From: Camarhynchus parvulus
Taxonomy: Eukaryota; Chordata; Aves; Passeriformes; Thraupidae
NCBI RefSeq assembly: GCF_901933205.1
Contig: NC_044600.1
Span: 12,934,501 to 12,998,500 of the forward strand
DNA length: 64,000 nt
Reading direction: 5' to 3'
The position numbers and the translations under genes are program-made. This document shows, piece by piece, positions 1 through 12,200 of this stretch. Under the pieces are notes generated by a model, which was given only the letters and a program-made list of their open reading frames with translations, made no database searches and was not told the DNA's origin. Positions within the stretch are counted from its first letter, which is position 1. Each line of letters starts with the position of its first letter.

Positions 1-558
1 AAAAAGATGAATTAAGGGTAGAAAGCTACAGGATTTGCCCTCCAAACTTTCCTCCAAGAGTGGGGGAAATCCATCTCTTTTAGCATAAATGTGTGCAGTT
101 TTACAGTGGTCCTGCTTCTACATGAATTTCAGAATACATTTACTAGAAAATTCATTACATGAAACATTTATCCCATGAATAAATTAGAGACTCTGAATTA
201 CAGTGCAATAAAACTTTTGCTGCTAGAAAGATTTTTATGGGTGAAATCATGTGAAAATTAGTAACATTAAATATGATTCTTCTTAACCCAGAATAGTCAC
301 CACACAATTATTTTGACATGTTCTGGCATACATCATCATAGATCTAGTCAAATAGTGTTATAGAACAGATTTGGAACCCTTTTATAAAGCATCAAGAAAC
401 ACACAGAAAAGGGCAATGGAGAGGCAAGTTTTCAATCCTGAACTGCTGAAGAGAGCAATTTTTCCCAATACATTCCAGATAAGCAGGATGACTTTTTTCA
501 AAAGGGTTTTGCTCAGTCCTTGAGTGGCTGAGCAAATAGTTTCACTTTTGTATCTTTT

Positions 559-575
559 GTGTGTGTGTGTGTGTG
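559..575. repeat. (GT)n microsatellite
   Basis: About eight and a half perfect GT units follow a T-rich lead. This simple repeat may vary in length between individuals. Confidence 0.95.
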
Positions 576-2339
576 ACGCTCTAGGATGGGGGAAATGCAC
601 TGAGGGCAAGCCTCCCAGGGCATTAAATGAGAAGTCTGCATGCTGTGCTGAGGCACAGGCTCCTTCTCTAATTAAAACTTCTAGACATACATACACAGAG
701 CTGCTCTGTGCCATTAGGTCAAGCACTGATAAGCCCATAACAAAGTGTCAGTGCTTAGCTTTTTGGGGGCCAGATCACACCAATCTTCTTCATGCAGAAC
801 AGCTATCTGCATTGTTGAAAGGTACTGCTACTTTCTATGAATAAACTCATCTAGAACTTTAAACTCTTATTAGAAGGTGTAGTACCAAGTCAGTGTACAC
901 TGAAATGTGGTCTCAAGATACACTGACAACACAGGTGAGATCTTTCACCTACACTTCTCACTCTGAGACAACCTAACCCTGGACAAAATGCTCAGTATTT
1001 TAAGTGACTAAAAATCTGCTAGGATGAAGGATATTGCCAGAATTTAAATCTAACTTTAGAAAGCAGAATTTCCTTATCCTCTACTTTCCAAAGGCTGATG
1101 GAATTTCCATGCATCCCAGAGCTGCTGTACTGTGCTCAGTTGCTTCAAACACTTGTGCCAGGCTTGCAAGAGAGGTGTCTCTGCTTTGGAATGCTTGTTT
1201 GTGAAAGAAAATAGATTATTTTTGCTTTATTGTGGAAGGTATTTTAGGGGAAGAGAGACAGAATCCGTGTATTTTCTTTGGGAATTTCCCTATTCATAGA
1301 TTTTTGTCTAGTTAGGTGGACCTAGGGTTTTGGCAGACTCTCAGCAGACTTTGTTTATTGCCTATTCTGAAAAAACAGACATTTGTGTGGAACTTTTCTG
1401 GAGGTGCCCCTTTCCAGACTCAAATGATTAAATAGATGTTTATGAGTATTAAAGTATGTCTCTTTCTCAGGAAGGAAAAACCACTGATGCAACAGAAAGC
1501 ACAAGGCTGCAGAGCACTGTGCACACCAGCCATTCCAACGCAAGAGTGCAGGAGCATGACTGTATTCAAAAGAGGTAAATCAGACACCCTTGAATGCTTT
1601 ATCTCCCTCTCTCTGTGTTTGGTTTCCCACAGCATAACTTTACACATTACCTCATGACATCTTTATAGTGGTGGAGAAAATTATTAGACTCCAGTCCTTG
1701 AAAAATCGCAAACACAGACTCATTTGTAGCATTTGGCTGCTCTAATTAGCACATCACTGAGGGGTAATGAATAGAAGTCTGTGAAGAAACCTAAAAATTA
1801 GTACCACTAGCAATGTTAGAGTAAAAATCAGAACTGTGAGTAACAGTACTCAGAGGATTTGGGTAATTACTGGATACTCCCAATATAAGGTCTGTCACTT
1901 GATCCTATGGGACTCTAAGGCTTCAACAAGCCCCAGAGGCCCAATATTCTACCCCAATAAATGAGGCTCACAAAGTTCACTCAGAGTTAAAGACAGCATC
2001 ACAAGTCTATTGTTCTTGTTTCTTTTTTTAAAGGTGGTTCTTAAACAGCATGGAATTAGACAAACTTTTTTTGTGTGTGTCAATCACTGGACTCCTCCAT
2101 CTGTAATGAGATATTATAGCTTCCATGTGTGTGAAAGCGTGGAAATGACATCACTGCAATAACCAAATGCGCAAGGCCACATGGATTCCTAAAGCCCCAC
2201 AAACAGCTGCAGTATTTGTGCTAAGGTTCTTTAAACATTTCAATGGTCTCCAAGCAATTGAAAGGTGGGGAGGGAAATATTACTCTTCAGTGGATGGTGA
2301 GAGACCTTTAGCATGTAAAGAAAGGGCAATGCCTTCACC

Positions 2340-2640
2340 TGCTCCTACCTGAGCACTCCGGTCACTCATTCCACCAGCCCATGAGCAATGGCACAGAGGG
2401 GCAGATGTGCTGCAAAGCAGGTGTGCTCCCCCCTCCCAAACAAGAATGACCACTGCCCAGGGCACACCAGCCCACACCAGGCAGTCTGGGGCAGCCTCCA
2501 GGAAAGACCAAGCTGGCTCCTCCCAGCCCAGGGAAGCAGTGCCAGCCTGATGGTGCCAGAGAACCGTCCCTCAGCTAAGCAAGGGCTTCCTCCTCCCCTA
2601 TGGTGGGAAGCTTTCAATTCTGACCCATTCTCAACCTGAT
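2340..2640. other. GC-richer intronic patch
   Basis: Against the AT-rich background this stretch is rich in CCAGCC/GGGCAG-type words and so keeps open frames on both strands. CpG is rare, so it is not a CpG island. No protein or repeat was recognised. Confidence 0.6.
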
Positions 2641-2846
2641 GTAAAGGGGCTCCAGCCTGTATTTTATAACATATATTTTAAAAAAGCCCTGTAGGATCAA
2701 CAACTTTTATTGCAACTTTCAGCTGCACTGTGCTCTTGTAAAGCCAGATTAAGCTGGGGTCTAAATGTCACGACCCTTTCCTCTCACTCCTCTCCATCTC
2801 CCATCATCTGTTTGTTTGTCTTTAAGTGATTTCACTCAGGATGAAA

Positions 2847-2888
2847 TAAAAAAAGAAAAAAGGAAAGAAAGAAAAAGAAAAGAAACAA
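2847..2888. repeat. A/G-rich low-complexity tract
   Basis: About 40 bases of A and G only (runs of A broken by single G or GG). It has no flanking element that would mark it as a retrotransposon tail. Confidence 0.85.
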
Positions 2889-3841
2889 GACCCAAATTCT
2901 ATATATAAACAATGGCAGCTTTCAGGCTTGCTTTTCATCCTGAACCGAACGGGCAAAGAGCGTCCGTGCATTTGCAAGCTTTTCCAAGTGAGCCTAGAGG
3001 GGCCTGTTTACCAGAGATCAAATCTCTGGCAAACAGCTCATTGCAGCTCTTCAAACAAGCTGAAATTATGACCTTATGTTATTGTTTCTCAACAACCCAA
3101 ACCTTTGATGTAAACTAATGTTGACCTTTCCAGCATAAATTTGACATGAAGCCACTTTTGTTTCAAACACCCTAAGAAAATTCAGCTACATTCTTATTGG
3201 ATAAAGCCTTTTTGTGAGATAATAAATAATAGATAATAAAAAACTGGAGCTAATTTACTCACAGAAGTATTTTCTTTTCCTGACTATCACAATGGAACTT
3301 TTCTACCTTGGCTTGTGTTGGGCTGTCTCACACCACACCGTGGGCCCATCCAACATATGCTAAATCCTAGTGAAGTCAAAGGAAAAACCTCTCAAGAATT
3401 TCAGGTCCTCAGCCTCTGAGTGAAACCTAGATTAAACTAAATTAAACTGCATAACTCCCCTGGATCTCTGTAGAGACATTCCTACCACTCGCTTCAGCGT
3501 TAGGTGGGTGTCCAAGGTAAGCTGGTGTCTCCACAAATGACCTCAACACAATTTGGGCGGAAATGGTCCAAATTCAACCTCAGCAAGTGCTGACTTCTGC
3601 CAGTTACAGAAAGCATGGAGAGGTGAGTTCCCAATATAAGCACCTCTGATCTCCTGAAATGGTGACTGTTCACTCTTGTTCCACCATGCCCACCCCTGGT
3701 GATCTGCACATCTTCCCATTCTGCCAGGGGTCACTCAGGACTGGTGTGTGTAGGTATCTGCACACTCTCTTCCAACAACATATTTTATTCACTATGACTA
3801 ACCTCTATTCCTTATTGTTTTGCCTATTAATTTTGAAGTAG

Positions 3842-3856
3842 TAAAAAAAAAAAAAA
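3842..3856. repeat. poly-A run
   Basis: An uninterrupted run of about 14-15 A. Upstream sequence was not recognised as a LINE, SINE or processed gene. Confidence 0.9.
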
Positions 3857-4280
3857 TCAACAGACAAAAAGGAAGAAAATTCTGTTAATTTTTCAAAGTG
3901 CTGCTATTAATATTTAGTGCTCTCCTCGCCAGCTTAGCAGTTTTAAACCCCAGAAATTTAGTTGGAGAATCCAGATAAAAAATGAGCAACCTTTATGTGG
4001 AGTCCATTAACTAATCCTAAATTAAACTGGCATTGGAATGGAACTAGAGAGATGTGTATAAAAAAGAACACGTGACGAGCACATGGATACCACATGAATC
4101 CATTATGATAAGTATTCTTCCAGTAAGAGCAAATGAATTCATTCTGACCACACACTTAAAATGAAGCCAAACTTGTTGGGTTTTTTAATAAATGTCAAAG
4201 TATCATTTAACTGCTAAACTAAGCTTATCTTTTGCTGGGCCAAAAGACTCACAAGACAGTGCTTCAGAGCAAAATATCAG

Positions 4281-4322
4281 TATATATATATATATATATA
4301 TCTATATACACACACACACACA
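4281..4322. repeat. compound (TA)n/(CA)n microsatellite
   Basis: About ten TA units (4281-4301), a short interruption (ctatata), then about seven CA units. A second weak TATA patch with AG/AT interruptions follows at about 4325-4340. It is likely length-variable. Confidence 0.95.
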
Positions 4323-5752
4323 GACTATATATCAGTATACTCACTGTACAATCACTACATATCAAATAATAATAATCTTGCTTTCTTCTTTTGCGCTCCA
4401 AATTGGGGATTCAATCCTTAGCTGAGCCTGTTACAGTAAATCTGCTTTGCTGTGTGAAACACACTTGAAGTGTCTGAACTCTGTTCTGCAGAAAGCTTCT
4501 TGTGCTGCTTCCCTCCATACAGCACAAGTACATAAATACAAGCTGCAAAACAAAGGTGATGAACTCAAGCATTTCAGGTAAGCTCCACTGACAGCTCCTC
4601 ATCGCCTAACCTAATAACTACTTTCAGAGATCACCTGAAATAACTTTCTCTTAATATTAGAAACATTAAGCCTTTTGTCTAAAGTTTAGTTTGAGGGCCA
4701 GACAAAGAGGCCATGCATTTTTTTGAGATATGAGATCCATGCAAATAAAAGACACACTTGTGAACTTTGCTTGCTATTCATAAAGCAAGTCCCATGCAAA
4801 TCACAGAAACAGCAATGACAAATTTCATGGGTTTGTCATGGCAAAAATAGCAGATTTCACAGCATGACACTGATTAAAAGACAGACAGGAAAATCGCAAA
4901 TAAAGACATTTAAGCTGCCAAGAAAATGATGTTTTTAAGTACTGAATTATTTCTTTATTAATACAGTCATCCTGAATGGATATTCTCCAAAGCAGCAAAA
5001 TTGTCACTAAACAAATCTGCAACCCAAAAATACTCCCAGTTTTAGGAAGTGTTCAGTTTTCCTAATTCTTAGTCTAGATACTGCTGAATAATAAAGTGGA
5101 CAAGAATCCAGGATGACACAATGAACTTCACAGAAATGTATTTTCTGAGCACAGCCTTCCCTGAGTGGGCAGCTTGAGTCTTTATGCCAACATCAGTATA
5201 AGGGGTGCATTTTATCTCTCTGCACAAGAAGAAACCCCAAGGGAAGTCAAGTGTCACATCCTAAGTATCAGATCAGGTCCCAGCTCTCCCTTATGGACTA
5301 AGGCTTCTTGTTTATTTTTAGAAGCAGCGACTCATCAGTCACTGCACTGATGTCCATGTCTAAGTGGTTGCCTAGAATGAATGAAAAATTCAAAGCCGAG
5401 CTAGCACTTCTGCTTTAGTGCTCAGGTCAGTGCAAAACCCCTCTGTTTTGGTGTGAGAGTGAAGTTTTCATCTAACCTCAAAGATGAGCCCAGGAAAAAA
5501 AAGTTAAAGCTCAAGCTCTATTACAATCTCCAGAGCCAGACTTTGCACAAAGCCAAGTGCTGGTCTCCTGCCCCATCCTGGTCCTTCTGCACCCCCAACT
5601 CTTCCTGCTGTTCTCCACACTCTGTAAAGGAGGCGGCAAAGGGAAATTACAAATGTGGAGAAAAACAACCCAAGCTGATTATTATGTCATCATTGTGTGC
5701 TGTGTGACTTGGTTAGGAATGAGAATTTGCACTCAATGGAAAACTTAGTTTT

Positions 5753-5769
5753 CAAAAAAAAAAAAAAAA
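5753..5769. repeat. poly-A run
   Basis: An A run of about 16 after ttttc. No recognisable retrotransposed body lies upstream, so it is listed as simple sequence only. Confidence 0.9.
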
Positions 5770-8719
5770 GGTCAGAAAGGAAAAACTATAGCTAAGATCC
5801 AAATAAAAATTCTCAGGAAACCATTATAATGTCCATTAATATTATATGTAAATTCACAAATTCTATGATACTATGGTTCAGAAAAATATGAAATGTGTTT
5901 TACTTCAATTTGGACAAAAACAATATATTCAATTTCAGTGGTTTATTCAACCACATCTATTCCATTTCAGTTATTTATTCTATCAGTTCTTAAATTTTGG
6001 CCTTTCAGCCCCTCCAGCAGTTCTGTCTGAAAGGCAAAGAGGAACACAGCTGCACAGCTCCTACAAGCACACCAAGGAGGCAGGAAGATCTCTCCACAGC
6101 ACCATTCTAGGGTTCATCTGAATGTGGTCCTATGCTGCAGGCTTCTTTTAGGACTAGAAAGAATGTGATCTCCTATGAGAGCTCAGCACTCCCCAGGATC
6201 ATGAAGACAATGCAAAGAGAATTTTGTGAGGGGAGCTTCAGGGATCTTTCAATTTCCATATGGATTCTTTTAAAATAAACCTCTTATGGGCATCTCTGAG
6301 CAAGGGAAACTCAGATGTCCCTCCTTCTCAGAATTGTGGCACGATGCTCTCAGTTGAGGAATGTGAGTGCAGCATCTTTCATAGAGAGAATTCACCTGAG
6401 GCTCTTGCCCAGAAAAGTACAACATACAGTATGCTGGCTACTAGTATTTTATACAAGTTCTTTTTCATAAATAGTGGCAAAAGCCAAAGAAAACTGCATA
6501 AAAATGAATGGTTCTAGCACTTCCTAATGAAATGTAGACAATCCCTCATGCAGAAGCAAAAAATTACCCCATCACTCATTTCTCAGAGGGAGGCAGCAAT
6601 TTCACGGGGTAGTAGCCACACAAGGGACAAAAACTAAGATCTTCTTCATTATTATCCACCTCCTAGTTCTGCTCATCTGTATCTCATCAGACAGCAAAAA
6701 TGTTCAAATTTATTTAGAACTTTAAACCCTGTTGAGGTTCAAGACTTTAAGCCAACAGGCTGTTGACCAAGAGTGGAGAGCTATACCTGAGATGGTTTAT
6801 GGTCAGGAATGGGAAAAAGGCATACTCTCCTGAGGCTGAGTTTTCTCTAGTTTTTTACACAAGAAAAAGGATTAATTACTATCTATTTAAAATCATTATT
6901 TCATCTATCAGTCTAATGCTCTGACTTTTTCTGCCATGGATGTTGGCCTCTACCAAGGTGAATACAAAAACCGCTTCCAAATACCAGCAGTAGACAATAT
7001 GGCATGATGGACATTTTTCAAAACCTGCTGCACCCCTACATCTTTCTTGATTGCTCAACACATTGGTAGTCATTACTGTAGCAACTTATTTCAAGCCAAG
7101 AGATATAAATGTCTGTCTGTGCTGACTGGCAGGGTGCTGTAAAACAACGCTGCCAGCCAATCAAACACGCACTCTCTCTTCCTCCTTGGGGTGACAGTAT
7201 ATATTTTCAGTGGTATAGCTGGGACTGATTGCCATCAATCAAGACTTGGATTCCCAGTCCATCTCCACAGCATACACATGCTGAGTGAAAGGCCAATCTA
7301 ACTCAGTATACTTTGGTAAACTCCTGAAACTTTATTAGATTAACATTTTAGACAAAATCATTATCAGTTCATCAATGCAGGAAAAGAGCTCGAAAGTCTA
7401 AATGCTTCCAAAATTGGATCTTCTCTGCTTTTAAAGGTAAGCAGATGGAAAACATTTGATTCTTATTTATTACCAGTTAAATTTATGTCCCTTATTTCAC
7501 CATAAACTACAAGACTTCACAAAAGTGTATCTTATTTCACTGATCTTTAATAACCTGAAAACCGGTAACAGAAACCTATAATGAAGCACCCCATATACTG
7601 TAAATTAAAAATAAATAAGAGACCTCAAAGAGATTTTCTTCAAAAGCTGCTTCAGTTTAGTGTTTCATTTTATATATACACTAAGAGAGAGACATCTGTA
7701 AACATTTCTAAAGTATAATGCAAAGGAACTAGCTGTGCTATTATCTATTCTAAGCACATGGTTCAACATTTGTTTATGCAAACCATATAATTGGAAACTC
7801 TGTCCATTTTCTGCTTGTGCTAAATATTCTGTGTATAAATACTTTTCATCGTAGATAAATAAGGTTTTTATTTAGGTCTTATCACCTTCATATTACATAT
7901 TCATTGATTTCTAAACTGCCTTAAACAGCTCTGTAGATGTGAAACATTATGAATTCAGTTTTGGCACCTTGGTATTAAATTTGCATATCAGGTCACGCAC
8001 CGCTTGACATACATGCAAAATTGCACTGCGGCTATTTTATTACAACCCACAAAATATATTCAGAAACTGCATGCAGCATCAAAACAAATTAAAATGGATA
8101 AAAGACCCAATAGTGAGCCACATTTTTTTTATTGTTTAGTAGTGCCTAAAGCCATTTATATGTTCTAGTCAATAAACAAAAGTTAGACTAAAACAATTTT
8201 TAGTCTTTCTGTTATTATATTTTAATTGCAGGGGTAAATATATTTTTCCCCTTACCAATTGTATCCTACTTAAGGCTTGAATTCTTTTAAATCATATGCT
8301 ATAAAAAGCAATGTATATGGATCACTGGCAAGCCTTCATGTTTCTCTGAGCATGTCAGAATGTATATAGACACCGTGTATCAAAAGTCAGACATACAAAG
8401 CAATATATTTGTCTAGTTGATTTTGTAGTTGGAGTGTTTTTGTAACTTACTGTGTATGCCAGGGCTGCATTTGCATGGAGACTGCATTTACACAAAGTTA
8501 AAAGTACATCAGTCAGTGCTGCTCAGCCATTATAGTGCCCTCAATATATACCAACTAACTACCTTCAGTGCTTCATCTAAAAATTGGCCTCTTTATATTC
8601 AGTAAAGATGCAGCAAAGATATTAGAAAATTAAATAGTAGGGGATACATTTTCCAATTGCCCCTCACTAGGGCTCCATTTCAATGTCTACAACACTTCAG
8701 GATAAATAATTTGCCATTT

Positions 8720-9270
8720 CTATTCACTTGTTCCCAGGCCACGCTCACTTGGCTGCTCAGGCACCTCATCATGCCTGCATCAGGGACTCAGGTGTCTCAC
8801 AGACTCTCCAGGGGACAGAAGGGTGCCCACAGGGCAGCTGTGCCAGCCCAGGTGGCCGTGGCCAGCCTGGCCCCTCTCCAAGCTCCGTGCTCCAGCCAAG
8901 CCATGGGCAGTGAAAGCAGCCCCTGTGCTGCTGGAAGGAGATCCCAAAGAGCCAGCCAGGGCTTGAGCTGGGAGCCTCTGCTGCTCAGCCTTCATCACCC
9001 TCGGAAAAAACACAGTTCCCCTCCATGAAAAGCAGGCAGTGTAAGCATCCCCTTGCTCTGTTACGGGTAACAAGTGTCTGTGAGCACTGGGGTGAACCCA
9101 TTGTCCTCAAACAAACCATGAGCACTGCTGCATCCCCACACACAGACGAGGGCTCAGGTAGGAGCTAGGCACACACCACTGCACCATTGCCTGACCAGAG
9201 CTGGGCAGACACCATCACATCCCTGCTCATCCCACGTGTGCCAGGGCACGGGTGACTTCTCCTACATCAC
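8720..9270. other. GC-richer intronic patch
   Basis: This is the most GC-rich part of intron 3, dense in CCAGCC, GGCCAG and CTGCTG words, with overlapping open frames of 123 codons (+) and 97 codons (-). CpG is scarce and neither frame resembles a protein I know, so the openness is taken as a composition effect. An old degraded insertion is possible. Confidence 0.6.
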
Positions 9271-12200
9271 CTGCTCTCAGCCATTACTGACTCTTAACCT
9301 TGGGAGATCCATTAGAAAAAAAGGCTGGGGGTGGTTGGTTAAGAGATTCTAAATGGCATCCTCCATCAAATCAGGACAACAGCACAAACGAGGGAAATCC
9401 CGTAATTAACACACAATTAAATTTAGAGTGCATTTTACTGAGTTTAGCTCACACTAACATGGAAGTTACCTGACAGAGCACCCCCATTAAGCCAGCAAAC
9501 AATCTTTAGCCACACAAATGAAGCGGGTGACGACTACACTAGGCAGTATCTGCACTTGGGCCCTCAACCAAAACTTCTGGCTTCTAAGTTTGCTCTGTGT
9601 CTCCTCAAAATATCACAAATGAAACCTGAACATCTACATTCCACAAGAAGATCACTCACTGAATTCAGGGGAGAAGGATCAGAGCCTCATCTATAGTTGC
9701 TGGTGGAGACAGACAGACCTCTTAAGAAACCTGCATGACTACACTGAAAATCTAAGCTCATCAGCACCACTACGTTTACAGCAAAAACCTTTAAAAATCG
9801 ACATAATATAACAAATTGGTTCAAAGCATTGCTACAGACCACCGTGCTAAATTCTCACATCCTTAGCAGTTTGTAAAAATGTTTAATTTATGTTTATGTA
9901 TTCTTATTCAAAATGTTAGTTAACAGCCTGTAGGGACCTGGTAATAGGATCCTTTTTTCTTTTTTATGTTTATTAGCTACATTAATGACTGTTTCTGCAA
10001 TTCTGCTACAAAGACTTGCGTTAATGAACGCCAATTAATTCTGAAATGATTTTAAACAAAGGGTGATGAGAATAACCAATCAACCATGACAGTGTAAAGA
10101 GCAAGCAGGCTGCTGTGACCTAATTTTTCTCTGTTGATTCTTTGCTGTCAGAGTGCATTGTTATTCATCAAGAACACCTATAGATTTTGCATATACATAC
10201 TACAGTATTATAATTTTAGAAATGCTCTGTTCCTTTTCAACATGGAAAATTACTTCACTTAAAGTACAGGTTTCAATAATATCGATTCACAAACTGCTAA
10301 TCCCTCAGAGGTCAGGCACATCTTCAGCAGCATTAGAAGGATCCTACCAATTTCAGCTTCTTAGAATTTAAGAAAAGAACTGGCTGGCTCAAACATTTGG
10401 AACATCAGGCCTTTCACTCAAAAACATAACAAAGAATCATCTCCCTGTTTCAACCGGTTTAATTAGAGGCATTATATTTATCAGTCTGTTTATTGCCCAC
10501 AGCAACTCACAAGGACATGAGTGTGAAAGAATTCCCTGAAACCAGCAACAAGTTGAGTGATTACATTCCTGAAGTAACACATATATGTGTCAAATCTGAC
10601 CTAAAAAGTAAATAGACCATGCAGGCAGATGTGACTTACACGCCCATTGTGTGAACAAATATCAAAAAAGCCATCTAAAATGGTTCTAAATTTAAACAAA
10701 ATGAACTGAAATTGAGAAATATCATTTGATTTTTCACTGGTGCCCAGTTTGTGCTTCCACCACAAGAGCCTTGCTAATAACAAAAGACAGACATTTTAAA
10801 GCTAAAATTTTTATAAATCGTGGAGTGTACAAACAGACCAGATTCTACCACTTCATTTTGTAATAGACTTACAGTAGAGAATGGACCTTCCTTATGAACA
10901 CTCATGAATGTCTTCTTTTGTCCAACATACTAAGTGACACTAAATGTATCACACAGCAAAAATTTATTTTTATTGGTGGTTTTTCAACTGAAGGTTACTC
11001 CATTGCCTGACAAAGATGCAGAAAATCATTAAGCCTACAAACTGAGAAGGTCTCTAACAAAGAAATATTGACCAATCCTGTAGGATCATACTAGAGAACA
11101 CAGAAAAGTATAGCACAGGTTATAAAAGGTACTACTAAATGACAAAGAAGTAGACAGAAAAAGTTCAGCAGTAAAAACATCATTTTTTCTGAATTTACTG
11201 TTGTCATGCACAGACTGTAAAACAGAATTAGTGGAGGTGCAGAAAGGGAGCTCCATCTAACATAAACTGTGTGATTACTGGCAGGTGGATATCTGTGGTC
11301 CTAATTAACAGAGGCAGCACTTGTACCATGTCTATCCCCTGTGTCATTCATGCCCTGTTCCAGGCAGGATCCACAGCCCTCTCCCCACTCCACCTGCTCA
11401 CACAGCTTTTGTGAGCTTGTGTTCCTCTCTCCAGCCACGCTGGCATCCCTCCTGGCTTGGAACAGGTACTCCTCCAAAAGTCTAAATTCTGACAAAACCT
11501 AAGTCCATGCAAGTATTTAAATTCCTTAAGGACTTAAGCTTTGGTGCTGAAGCTGAGGCAACTGCTCCTTCCATCCCTTATCTCAGGAAAAAGAGGAGGG
11601 AAATGTATATGGGCCTATACATGAAGTTCTGCTCTCAGAGAGCTACCCTTGAAGGATTCTTCTTGCGTCCACTAACATATTTCAAATCTAAATCTCAGAT
11701 CAGCATTTAGTCTTTTCTGTGCAACAGCAGATGCCCTCAGTTTACCATGGGGATGCCTTTTATCTCTCAGAGAAGCACAGCTGAAGTAACTTCCTTGTAA
11801 AAAAAAAAGACAGGAAAAGAATAAGACAAGAAGCTCTGGCATACAAATCTTTTTGTTCACTTCTCTACATGCAATCCAGAGACTGCTATTCTCAGCACAG
11901 TGTGAAAAACATTCTGCTGAAAGAGAGCGCAAAGTGCTGTATCAGTTTTACAGGGAAGCACTCATTTTTATTGCAGTAGGTTTTACTTGAGTAAAGGCAG
12001 AGGGCTGGATCCCCAATGCCAAAGGCACAAACTGAGATGGGCTTTGGTGCCTGTGTGAAATACAGGCACAGCCTGGGGCTATGTTTAGAGGACAGCAATG
12101 CATTCAGCTCCTGCCCTCCAAAGGCAGCAGTGCCAGCCAGGCCCAGCCCAGGGTGCTGCAAGATCCACAAGCAGCATTCCTCTCTAAACCAACCAACCGT

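Noticed and set aside
4192..4425. Open frame with alternating Ile-Tyr and His-Thr residues
   Set aside because: It is a translation of the TA/CA microsatellite.
5855..5880. attctatgatactatgg resembling the 8-mer tail of avian CR1
   Set aside because: The upstream sequence shows none of the CR1 3' region, so a two-unit match is likely chance.
8657..9073. Overlapping 123- and 97-codon frames on opposite strands
   Set aside because: Both are open because the patch is GC-rich. Neither resembles a known protein or has splice sites that I could defend.
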